Source of the DNA: Triops longicaudatus
Lineage: Eukaryota; Arthropoda; Branchiopoda; Notostraca; Triopsidae
Reading direction: 5' to 3'
Assembly: GCA_022885665.1 (NCBI GenBank)
Contig: JAGQDJ010000044.1
Coordinates: 62,632-126,631 of the forward strand
DNA length: 64,000 bases
This document shows positions 11,890 through 23,954 of the stretch, piece after piece. The notes below the pieces were generated by a model that was not told the origin of the DNA, did no database searches, and saw only the letters and a program-made list of their open reading frames with translations. The position numbers were made by a program, and so were the translations under genes. Each line of letters opens with the position of its first letter. Position 1 is the stretch's first letter.

Positions 11890-14800
11890 TTAAATAGCCA
11901 GGTTTATGAATGCAGTTCTTCAGCAGTAATGGAAGGCAAGCAAAAGTGTCAAATTTTTACTTTTTGCCTTCATAGAGTCTTTAATAGGAACCGCATCGTG
12001 CGGTGGGAGGACCTATTGAAAAGTCAGTGTCGTGAAGGGATTAATTAAAAGATTGTTTGAGGCCAAATATTGACCTTCCGGCCCGCTGCATCGTTTGCCT
12101 GGCACTTTCTTGTACTTCAAGGGGGTAAGAGTGAAGGAGGAAAGTCAGGTTGCAAACCAATACATCGATTTTTTTCTTATCTTGGAGAGCCAGACAAGCC
12201 AAAGTATTAAAAAGGAGACTGGCGAGAAAGAGAGAGAAAGGGTGTCAATTATTGATCGCTTCTTTAAAACCGAAATTACAAAAACTTGATATCTCCATCC
12301 ATCGTAAAACGCATTAGGGGAAGTTGCTTGTGGGAGCGGTATCACATTTTTGTTGACAATACTGAAACTCTTTCTGACGACACACCTCGATTCCTGGAAA
12401 CCGATTAAAAGCGGGGCAAGTAAGAAGTTTCATCTTCGACATAGATGCTTGTGTGAACAAGGAAAAGTTTGCGCAATATGGACAGTTCGTTCCTCGTTTT
12501 TCTGTCTCGTGTGTGCGATTCTTTATTTGTATATATTCAGTTCTTTTAGCTTCCGTGGCGGCAGCTTTGGCTTTCCTACTCAATTAAGTTAAGACAAGAC
12601 TTGATTAGAATGCTACATATGATGCTGGGCCCAGGACTGGAAGCCCTGACAGTTAATAGAATCACGGTGGATCTATAGGGAAAAAAGTGGTGTTGGAAGA
12701 CGCTCACGTGATGAAAGGGAAGCAGGGCTAGTCATATTAAGGGCGATCGGGGAAAAAGAAAAAAGAGGACTGGTACTTTGTATTCTCCGCAGTATGGCGG
12801 ACTTGACCAGAAAGAACCAATGGACGGATGGCAATTTGCCCAGCTCCCGTAATCCTCCCCCGAGTTTATCAGCCTCCCTTACTCGCCTTTCCCTCCACCC
12901 CCGTGGTAGAGTCAAAGATTACTGCAGCCGTTAGTATTTTTAGGGAGTGGGTTGGGTTGGGTAGGAGGTTAGGGCGGACACGAAACGGAAACGAACGATT
13001 CTTTCCTCCCGAACTCCCCCTTATTGTATCCTACCAGTCTCGCTTCACTTCCACCCTCTTTCCATCAAACGTCCACACATGCGTAATTTGTCCACCAATA
13101 CTTTCCACGTATATCGCTCGGACCCTTAATCATATTTTCCGTCTAAAAAGCTCTCGGCTCTGAAACGAAATATCCTCCGCGGAAAGATATTAAGACCTCA
13201 GGGGCTAGTCACCAGGGGAAGTAAGGGAGAAATTGGAGGGTTGGCTAGGGGATGCCGTTATGAGTCACTCACGATGTTCGACAGTAACGCACACGATGGT
13301 CATTAGTCGCTTAGGTCTTTCTTTTTTCACGCGATGGAACAGCACAAGCTTGAAGATTTTACTCACGTTCAGCCTCTAGGGCAGCAATAGCAAGCAGCTT
13401 GTTAGAACATGTGAGAATCTGCACCGTGTGCCGGAGCTGTTCGCTGTAGCTTGTTGTTAAATGGGTCCTTATTTCCTAGTTACCATGACTAATTTAAATC
13501 GCCTGAAGACACATTACTTAGACAAGACCCACGTTGCCTACTTATTCCCTGGCTCACTGGGGCTTATGCGTCACCCAGTTGTTAAAAGAAAGTTTATTGG
13601 GACAGAAGATTGGAGAATGCAGGGGATAAAAATTACTGTAAAGAGATGATATATGATCCGCTACCCATATTCCCTCCCCCCGGCCCCAAATCCTCGCACC
13701 GTTCCAGAAAGTTTCGACTTGGGTTGCCAGTGCCAAGTCGGCTGATTACACAGTTCGATTACAGAAACCTAGGCTACTCAGCATCATTTTCTTCTCCTTT
13801 CCCTCGTGCGAACCCCGTTCGCTGTTTTCGTTCACAGCGTACGCCCAGCAATAAGACCCTGCCCTGGGGTCTCATCTTCCTTGGCAGGGCTCGTGTCATC
13901 AAGGGAGCTTTATCATAAAGAAAGGAGAAGGAGACGGGAGCCAGGGCACAAAGAAAAGGAGAGGTCTCTCTTTTCTAATGTGGCGTACATCTCCCGCGAT
14001 TTAAGGGTCATCTTCCCCCCGCAATTCTCATCCTCCGACGTCTCTCCCCCAGCTACAAGGACTTCGTGTGACCCAACCAAGTTTGCAGAACTGGCTTCGC
14101 GACTTCCCAACCTTTCGTACAGTATAAGGACTTTCTATGAGAAAAAGAGGACTTCTCCCCTTCACAGCAATGAATCGGATAGTGCGAAAGAAATATAACA
14201 TCTTCCTTGTTGGGCGCTATGTCACCGTATGTCAACAATCTATACGTTTTTATGGGATGTTAGCGGGGAAAGGTTGCCCCGGCTCTTGTTAACTGAACCG
14301 GAAAATATGACATTTTTCAGCAGGAAAAGTAATGGCTGATACTTGGGACTGTCCCTGGTTGCAAGACCTGATAAAGCAACGTGGCGTAAGAGTTTGTCAG
14401 TCTCAAGTATGCTTGTACATTTATATCTTCATCTGGCGTCGGGAGAAAAACGAGAAACTATTTCTCCCTTGTAGGTGCTTTGTAAATATTTTTGTATTTT
14501 CTTTCTTTTTTTTTCTGTATATTTCTTTATGCTTGGTTATTCTGCTAGACTGGTATGGAAACAGATGGCGAAACTTACCGTCTCATTAATAGCTGTGTAT
14601 GTGGCGCGAGTTAGGAATACCAAATTAGCGGTGGGAAGCGAAACCCTTGTTTCACTCGTTAACACTTTATACATGGACATTGCAGTGCTCCCGTATGCAC
14701 ACACGAAAACGTATTTACGGAGACACACATCCACCAGCATTTTCCTTCGCACTTACGGTACTCGTAGAAGAAAGAAAGACACGTTACGGAGATTTCGCAG

Positions 14801-17800
14801 CCGTGCATTGATCAATTTTGCTACACTGCACAAGTATGATGAGACGAGGAAAATAGTCTACAAATGAAATCTTGCAACGTTACAACACTGAATCCAAAAT
14901 CAAATGAGAAACTACGAGCGTCAAGCCCTTACCTTTATAGACAACATTTTCACCCTTTGCTTTACCCATTGGCTTATCACCTTAGAATTTTTTAAAGTAA
15001 TTCTTTGTGACCAAGCGTGTGATCCTTTATTCATTCTTTGCCCTGTGACAGGGTTCCTGTACAGAGCAAAATACAAAAGCTTGTATTCCACCTTGGCGGT
15101 TACTCTGTGCATATGCAAAATGACTCAACGAAAAAAAGGATTAAACCCCAACCCTTTCATGTAAAAAATAAGGAGCACCAAAGGGTATACAGCCTGCATG
15201 GGTATGACCCCCTTCGTTACCCTGTTCGATTTTTTTCATATTAATACATTCCCTGGCAGTTGGTGTTCCGTTTTTTTCTATAGGGCTGAACGAGTCACAC
15301 TTGAAAATTTTGGAGAAGGGTTGGTCGCGCATTATACGTGTATGCAAGGGTTTAAATGTCGAGAGAAATGTGTGAAAAGGATGCTAAACGCGTTGTCCTG
15401 CTGGGCCAGCTGTTCTGCATATGTAAATGGCATCGGTTCAAAGCTAGAGAGAAAGAGGCTCGTCGAGGAACCGACGTGCTAACAGAGGTGCGATTATTGT
15501 TACGTACCAGGTCGCATGTAACAGCTATGGATGGAAACACGCTGGGTTTGTGGCGGCCTTGATAGGTAACAATAAGGGGGAAAGGGTGCACAGAAGGTAA
15601 AGAGCTTTCGGGAGGGTTGCGCGGGTTATTCCTCATAGTGAGTACTCCTCTGGCCCAAGGTGATGCTCGTAATAATAGATACATTCACGTTAAACCTGTT
15701 AAACCGTGCTAGACCACGTTTTGCGTTTCCCATAAATTTTTTCCTTCTTTTCGAGAAAAAAAGAGGGGCTACGCACCCGCGTTAAAACACTGTAAAAAGT
15801 TTGTTTGCCGTGAATGACGCCCCTAATAAGAGATTCCCCATAACTCAGGACTTGGGTGTATTTACGATTGCCCCAAATCCCTTTTAACCCCACTATTTTC
15901 ATTTTCGTCACGCCGCTTGCCCAGATCCTTGTTTGTGAAATGCATAATATTTGCCAGGCAATGACTTTGCGTAACGAAATAAATATTGTAGAATAGCATC
16001 TTCTGTCGTTCAACATACAACTCGCATAAGTGAATTTAATTTGCAGAGAAAATACATATACATTTTTTAAGAAAAAAAGAAGTAAAGTAATTTGTCAAGG
16101 CGAGTTTAGCTGTATAGAAGACAATGCAATCTTTCTCGTTGAAAGTAAGCTTGGAAATGGCGCGAAAATTTTCAGGTTGATTTTACGAGAACTGTCAAAC
16201 ATTTTTCGAATTTTTTGAAAATTGGAGTTCTTCTTAGTTTTACCTACTATTTTTTCATTGCACTACGGTCAAAATATTATTCTGGATCAATTTCTGTGAG
16301 ACTTTCGGCAACAGACTACAGGATCTAAAATTTTAAAAAATTCTTTGTAAGAATAATGAAATGCTTCGTTGGGTTTAATTTTCTTTTCTTAACACTTTTC
16401 GAATTGTGTAGGAAAAATATTAATTTCCCCTTCTGTCGGAAGTTGACAAATCTTATCAAATTGGTAGAAATTTTAAAGCTTTTTAGAAAGTTCTATACCA
16501 ACTCACGTATCATTGCTTTCAGCAACCATAATTTTGGCAATAATTACTTCGCTAATCACCTTTCTAGTGTCATTTGAGGAAAATTGTATTTATCAATCAA
16601 AGCAATTTTACGATACGTGTCAAAATGCACCGGCTATTTACGCGGAGTAGTATTAACGCGTGCATAAAATGTTACTTAGAAGTGAATACTTTTTGTTTTA
16701 TTGACTTCCTAAAGCTGTTATTACGTATATATTTCTCAAATTAATCAACCGTAGGGTCCTCTCCTATTGGTCTTGGATATTAGGTTATCCACTGTAAATG
16801 GAAAGTACTGTTCTACACAAGACAGTTTAATTGTTTCCTTTCGTTCTTCAACACTCTACGAACGATTCTCTATTAAGGATGTGGCGTGGATAATTTTTTA
16901 TTTTAACAACTCAATTAGGTAGACGAAAAGAAGCTGTTGGAAAAGCGATCCAAAATATTTCTTGTGCACCATTTGGAACAAGAAACTCCTTTTTAGGTGT
17001 TAATTAGTTGGCAAGTATGGCACTCAGTGGCTTCCTGTAACGACCCAAAGAGTTTTTTTTTTTTAATCTTTTCCCTTTCAATATGTAGCACAAGACTTCG
17101 CGGGTTTGCGTCCTTTTACCTGGCTAAAGACTGTCTTTTGTGTACAGCTCGTTGTACTAATGACCTCCTGCCAGGAAATTGAAGCCCCTTTTGCACCTTC
17201 ATTTCATTGCTTGTTACGCTCAAGCGTAAAAGAAAAAGGCGGCAATGTGCGACGATAGCAAAAGGCCGGGTTGGGAAACCGCCCGGCCACCCCGCACCCT
17301 GCACCCTTCCGCCGTCTGCACCACTTTTCCTATTTTTAAGGCAAGTTAGGTCGTAATGACTACACTAATTGGTCCCACCGAAGATTTCTTTTTTCGCCAA
17401 GTTTTCTCGACCGTGTTAGGGACCGGACCTGAAGGAGAAGAACGGCAGCCTGAAAACTTTTTGAAGACTATAAATTGTAGTTTATCCTTAATGACATAAT
17501 TAGCGAAGGCGTCAGCTGGTTCACTTGCTTTCTTCCAAAACTTTTAGACCCTCCGCCCTTTTCGCTTCCAATAAAAAAGATGTGGTCTACTTTTGCTGCT
17601 TTACTTTACGCCAGTGGATCTTTTTGTTGTGACTTCTTAGGGAATTGTGTAACCCGTGGGAAAAAAAACGGCGAGGGTTAGACCCATAAGGGTCCAGTCA
17701 CTTTGTGGAGTGTGATATCCCAAGCAGTTATGTATAAAGTTTGAGGACAATAGACCTAAGCAGGAATTCCCCTCTTCTTTCTTACGTGAACCCCCTTTTC

Positions 17801-20800
17801 ATCGCTTTTTTAGAATTTTTTTCTTGGAGGCAAAAGAACTTACCTGAAGATTTCCAGCAGGTTAAACATAATGGCAACAAGGGGAGCCTACGTGACAGTA
17901 GCTCGAACTTGAGTTGCAATAACAATAACCCTTTGGCATTTTTGGGGTGAGAAGAAGAAAAAAGACTGCTTCAACCCGAATCTGGATTATGCGTGCTTTT
18001 ATGTAACCAAGATATATGGCCCTTGAGTTTTGAAAAGAAAAACAAGGATAGGTGGTAGGGGGTAGTAGGGAAAAACAAGGAGAAGTAGTTTTGGAGAGCT
18101 TCTTTGGTGAGGCATTCGTCTCACTATATGAAGATGAACTGCTTTTCGCGGGGAAGATATACTCTCCAACGGTATGTGTGAACACTTTGACACTCGGGGC
18201 TCTAATCGTGATGGACCGTGCACCGCCAGGTAGAAAATGGCGCGTGGTGCTAGAATTATGGGCACCCGTAATTTTCGGAGAAGTGTGGAGATATGTTCTT
18301 ATCACCGTGCGTCGAGGTAGTAAATAGCCTAGATTTTTTTTTCTCTGAATAATTTGGTAACTAAGCAAAGAGACCGAGATGGGGGTAGAAAAGAAAGTTG
18401 GTTGTGGTGCTTTAATTTTGGCATTCTATAGAGATCCAACATCCTGTTCCTTTACATATTCGGTAAGGCACGGGGTGATGATGATGGAATACGCTTTTTA
18501 TTCGACTCACGCCTGTAGCCGGTGAGCTTTTTCCTGAATCTGTGATTGCTTTGGCCATAGAGAAGCAGCCAGTATTACAGAGCGAAGCCCAGCAATCAGC
18601 ATAGAAATAAAAAGGGAGGAAAGGTCCGGGTACGGAAAAGGTCGAATGTGATTTGAATTGCAAAAAGTTCAGGAACCTTTCCCCGTTTTTCAGTTATACA
18701 AAGATCTTCCGTGACTACTGCCTGGCTGCAAAAACAGAGAAAAGACAAGGTCGATTTGGAATTAAAGAGCGAAAAGGGCCTTACTGGAACAAGTCGCGGA
18801 GTTTTAAGTTTGGGGAGGTCTTATTTATCTTTCTTGGTTTAGATTCCATTTGCACTGGGGATATTTTTTTCTTGGCTCGTTCTGCTGAGTTGAATTAGTA
18901 TAATTTGGATTCTTCACAACAAGGCGAACGCTACTGGGAGGCACGTGTATGTATGTGCAGCTTACCGTGTTCGGGATGCGTGAGAAAACGCCGTCTGATT
19001 CAGTCGTATAAACCGCATATGCAAAACAGCCATTTGCCTAGACCTCTCCACAGTGGAGATTCATTTTTTGGAACACGGTTTTTCTTGCACGCTACTTTTG
19101 GAGCCATTTGCATACAATTTGCTTTTGGGGTCCACATTTCCGAGGATGGATGCGAGGCTCACAGTAGTGAAGAAAAGAGGAAAAATAGAAAATAATTTGG
19201 AGTAGAAAATACAGGGGGCTGGAGCGCTTTCTGTGATTACGTGTGTTGTAATTTTTATGTGCAGAACTGGAGCGTCTGTAAACGTAAAAGGTACCGGTGA
19301 ACTGAATGGTTCCCGGTGTAAGAGACACGCCCCTATCCATCAGGATTTCACTGGGGCACCGTAATCTTGTTGCCCATTTCTTTTGATCCCGAAAACCATG
19401 CGAGATTCCTCATTATTGCCGCCAAATACAATTCATGGGCAACAGAAAAAGCGATGAAAGCGACATACTGGAAAAAGAAAAGCAGAAATTGATCAAGTAG
19501 GAACCTCGAACCTTGAACTGTAGATCACTCCCCATCTCTCCCGAAGTACTTATATTGAAAACTTAGGCAACCGGCAAAGAAATTTCAATTGAATTCTCTT
19601 CTCCGAGTTTTTGGCTCAGCGCTTATACAAAAAAAAAAAAAATAAGAAGCAAAGGAAAGAAATAAAAGCCTTGGAATCGGTTTTGCAGATGCACTTGGTA
19701 TTCTGAATTGCAATATTGTACGCTCGATTACATTTCGATTAGTTTTTTCAGAAAAGGGAGATGGTGGCATTGTGGCATCAGGTGGCCTCTGTGTATTTGG
19801 TGCTTGGTTGGGTTCAAACAGAATTTCAAGTCTTCGCAATTGTTAGCGCTCACCAAGCGTGGACTCGAATTTAGGAAACTTGATTCAAGCGTGGGCTTGT
19901 CGTATACAGGGGCAAATTCCAATCCAGCTCAAACCCAAACTTTTCTCTTCCTTCGAACCCCACCATGTTTGCTATTTCATCGGACTTTTTTTTTAAACTA
20001 AACTATATTGGTGTTTGCAGAGGCACCATGCCTTGTGTCGCATAGCCCTGCCAGCCGGTTCCGACTAGTGGAGGTTTTAGGTCAAAGAATACGACCTTTT
20101 GTTCTCCATTCCAAGTTGCCGCTCCAAGTTAATTCAGCAGGGGAATGCCCCAAACAGTATGAGACTAACGAGTTAAAAAGGAAGGGGGACGTAACTGGCT
20201 GTCATGAGGCTCTTTTGATCCATAAGGTGAGGCTACCCAGTAACAATGGCCTCTGTAACTCCAGCAATGACTTGACTCTTCAATTCAATCGCCCGACAAA
20301 AAAGATTTTAAAATTTACCCCACAGCATGAAAAATTCAATGGTCCGAAAGCAAACAAGCCAAAAAAGGGAAAAAAAAAGAGTTGAATCATTTCAAAGGAA
20401 GCGCAAAAGAGACCATAATTTAAAGTAGTGCACCTGCCCTGCCCTACTACACTGGGCTAACTGTCGAACGGTGTCCGTGATTTAATGAAAGTCTTTCAAC
20501 CCCTTTTACCCTTTCGATGTCGGTTTTTTACCCTTTTTTGAGCAGCTGCAGTAATGGGTTTGCTTTTTCTAGTATCAACAGTCTGCGCATTGCGAAATAA
20601 CCCTATTTAGATGTGCTTGACTAAATATTTTTTTTCTTCCGTAGATTTCTTCCTACTTGGCAGTTTTTCTCTTCTTTTTTACAGCAACGTGGGAAGAAAA
20701 CAGATTTCAGCTTTTGAGAAAAAAGTTCCGAAGAAAAATTAAAGGATGCTGGCATACCTTAAGCTTAGGGCTACTTAAGGATTCGCTCATGATTCTCGCC

Positions 20801-22610
20801 TTTGTTTTTAATTACTGGGCCGGAACTTCTTTCGGGGATTGTTCTGTTTGTGCCGCATCCATGCTCTCCTTTCTCGCTAAGCAGATTAGTTTATTTTTCT
20901 GTTTATACATTTGGATGTGGAGAGCCCTGTTTTCTTTTCCCCACTACTTAAAAGGCTGTCCTGCCTGGGGCCATTGCTGTCGGCACAAAAGTTGCTGGGA
21001 TTGGACGCGGAGTAGGCGGGAGATGCTTGCCGCTCCTATTGGTCAGGAGACGGGTCAATATGGCTACTGGCCACGGCCCACGCTTTTCCCTGCCTGGATT
21101 GCTGCGCTTATGGTTGTTGTTGCCGCTGTTGACTCCGATAGAACGCCCGACCACCACACCCTGACTCCCGGAAAGGTTTCTGGTCCTTTTTTCCTTGTAA
21201 CATTTCTTACCGACTTTTTTACGACGTTCATCTTCGTTATGAGGAGTGCAAGGAGAGGAAAGCCTGCTCGCCGCGAAAAGGAAGGCACAAGAGAACTGTC
21301 GTGTAAATCATGGTCGTGCAAAAGAAATGGCTTAAGGCTATGAACTCCGTGGTAGAAGCCGGTGGCTACGATGAAGGGTCTTAGGTTAGGGGCCTTTTGC
21401 GTATTCTGATTTTTCTTCCATCTTTGTCTGAAGAACAACAAAGAGGGTCTCCGTTTTTATAACTCGCTCCAGATCCGAGTTAGACGTCAAAAAAAGCCGG
21501 AATTGACGAACAGAAAGGTTTCAGTGAAGGAAATATTAGCTCTTTTTGGTTGAAGTGCTATGCTGATAAATACTGGGATGCCCCGCAGCTCTCAACGAGA
21601 TGGATGTGGCTCTCCAAGGGGTTTAAGGGGGTGAAGGGTTGAGGCTTGGCAGGCAAGGGAAGGATCACGAAGATAAACGACAGACATGACTCGTCGTCTA
21701 CTCCAACGGAAGGTCCGCTGCAAGGAAAAAGAGCGGGAGAAGGGTTGTAATGCCTTTTTCACAAAGAGGGCTATCAAATACACGCAGAAGAGATTCGACA
21801 GCGATGAGCAAGAGGACAGAGGGGAAATAGAAGGTTAGGCGAGCATCTTGTCGAGATACCGCGTCCTCAAGTTCCCGTATACAAAAGGGGTACCGTACTG
21901 TACATGCATACTTACGCGGGCCCCCTGGCACGGCTATTGCACCTTTTTAATAAGGACTGGAAAGGGAGCTGTGTGGAATCCGGTAAAATGTGGGTCTGTC
22001 TAAGGGAAGATAAGTCTAAAAGAGGACAACGGCTGGCGGGGACGGACGAGATATTATGCGCTCGCTACTGGGTCCTGGAGAGGGCACCACTCCAAATCTT
22101 GTACTTTTAATTGAAGGGGGTCCTCCTCGCTCGCATGTGAGGATCTTGAAATAAAAGGATCCATTAGCGTTGAGAGAGACAGAGACAGCGGGGCAGCCCA
22201 GCCACCGTAACCCCCGAGAAGTTCAAAGAGTAGGAGGGCCAAGGACAGTTTTCGTTTCTTTTTATTCTGTCTCTCTCCTTTTAGGTTTCTTTTATGAGCC
22301 TTATAAAAGGACACGCATTACTGTCTCTCTGCCTGCAGTAATACTCGGAAACCTTTTTTGGGGGAGAAAGAAAGAGAAAAGCACCTAAAGTACCTGACGA
22401 ACATTTTCCCGGAGGTTTTGTCCAAATCGTAGTGGTGCTCTTCGGTGCGCCTCTCCAAAACGACACCGGTTTTTAATGCATGGGATCATACGAGTGTTGC
22501 ATTGGAGAAAGAGCTTTTTAAACCTCACGTTCGACTGAATCTTCCAAGAAAAGTTCGCATACCAAACTATATTTTTTGTTTCTTATGATTTGTTCGTTCT
22601 TTTGTCATAG
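11890..22610. other. Intergenic or intronic DNA without a recognised gene
   Basis: Mixture of AT-rich stretches (about 16000-16900) and GC-richer patches (12700-14200, 20900-21250, 21850-22200). Octamer at 19106. The longest open frame of the window, 20657-21343 plus (228 codons), is Trp- and Phe-rich with no domain or splice support. The frame at 20008-20385 follows a decent acceptor (TGTTTGCAG) but is unidentified. Confidence 0.55.
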
Positions 22611-22770
22611 ACGTGTACGTTACACATATCGTAGTAAGGAAGAAACTCTCGTATTCAGCCTAGTTTATCAGCCCAGGGCTTTAACTAGTTATATTTTTTA
22701 CAAGATCCCGGCGAATCGTCTGCAGATTGCCTGTTCTATTAAAAATTTACGCGTGATAATTCACGTGTAA
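22611..22770 (+). other. Terminal-exon-like segment, unidentified
   Basis: A long pyrimidine-rich stretch ends in TTTTGTCATAG, followed by a frame of about 52 codons to TAA, beginning RVRYTYRSKEE. The acceptor is good and the peptide is protein-like, but no upstream exon with matching phase was found. Probably chance; listed because the acceptor is strong. Confidence 0.15.
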
Positions 22771-23319
22771 AACTAACATTTTAGAAGCCTTCTTTTATGG
22801 CCGCTACCTCGGATAACCAAAGTTAAAATATTTTCTGTAAACAATTGTAAAAAAAACATTGGCTTGGAGTATCAGTAATTTTCATTTTTTGTCTTGTTCA
22901 GTCAGTTTTTGTCTTGTTACATTCAGTACTGGTTCCGAGTTACGGTACTCTACCATCGCTACATTCGAGAACATTTTTACTTCATTTCAACCGTTAACAT
23001 GTTGCCTTTCCATTTATATTGATTCATAATACCAAAATAAATTAAACAAACAGAAATGAGTTAATAGAGTACATTCACAAAGCGGTTATATGCTAAGAAG
23101 GTAAGGATCTACAATCATTGATTTGGGGGAAATTTTGAAAACTTCCAAAAGATGGTTAGCTCTGTCCTTGATTTACTTTTATTTTACATCTTGAATAATT
23201 ATCAGAATCTATGCGTTGCTTTTCCGTGTTTTCCCCAAAATATGTATTGGAATTAATTAACTATATAAATAATTTGACATATTTGTATTTTATATAGTTT
23301 ATAAACATACTATTGTTTA

Positions 23320-23954
23320 TTATGGATTAATCGTGATTACTTTCTTTTTTCGGGTTAACCAGCTCTCATTATCCACCTTAGGATCTGATCCCATACAGTC
23401 CATAGAGGCCTTTTCTGCTTGTATATAACGGTCCCGGTCATTCATTGGAGGTACTAACGATTTTGTTTCATTAATGCGCAATATTTTGAAAGTATAATTA
23501 AGAAATATCTGAATGCGAGAATTGCGTATTTTTTTAGTAGAGTTCAATCTATTTTTATTTGTCGCGATTCTTTTTTAAAACTTTTTTTTAGCGTTTTTAA
23601 CGCTGCTTAGCGCCCGCATAAGATCCATTTCGCCTTTCATAAACGAATCTAATGACGTAAATGATCCTAAGAATCGACTGCCCGCAAAAAGGCTTAAAAC
23701 GCCCACTGGTGAGGAAAATCGCTCAGGCTGAAGGCCACAGATTTCACAGCAATGTTGTGCGTTGCACAAACTTTTAAGGAAAGGCAAATTAACTTGAAAA
23801 TTGCATGAATGGCGTTCGCTAATATTGTGTTCTCCTAGTGCGCAGAACCGTCCATTTTTTCTACTCCCCTAAGTTGTCGATGTATTTCAAACCAAAAATC
23901 CTTCGCCTTTGAGAAAACATTATTCACAGAATTTCTGAGAACTTCTCTGTACTT
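23320..23954 (-). pseudogene. Decayed coding relic of unknown family
   Basis: Three open segments on the minus strand look like one old coding sequence. Segment A spans 23954-23838 in one frame and ends in TAG. Segment B spans 23868-23578 in another frame, ends in TAA and has a Cys cluster (CNAQHCCEICG). Segment C continues in the same frame as B from 23574 to a final TAA at 23320. A and B overlap by about 30 nt, as expected for one frameshift; B and C are separated by one stop codon. Composition is protein-like although the surrounding DNA is very AT-rich. I do not recognise the family; a transposon or other inserted element is possible. An intron cannot be fully excluded but no good splice sites span the breaks. 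Confidence 0.33.

Noticed and set aside
15699..16016. 105-codon minus-strand frame starting with a real ATG
   Set aside because: No recognisable family, no splice support and no conserved neighbours; compatible with chance.
20008..20385. Plus-strand frame after a TGTTTGCAG acceptor, ending in a Lys-rich tail
   Set aside because: The Lys-rich end comes from an A-rich run; no partner exon or family identified.
20657..21343. 228-codon plus-strand open frame, longest in the window, with Trp-rich hydrophobic stretches
   Set aside because: Trp and Phe excess, no recognisable domain, no supporting splice sites, and long open frames on the opposite strand over the same GC-richer patch; probably chance.
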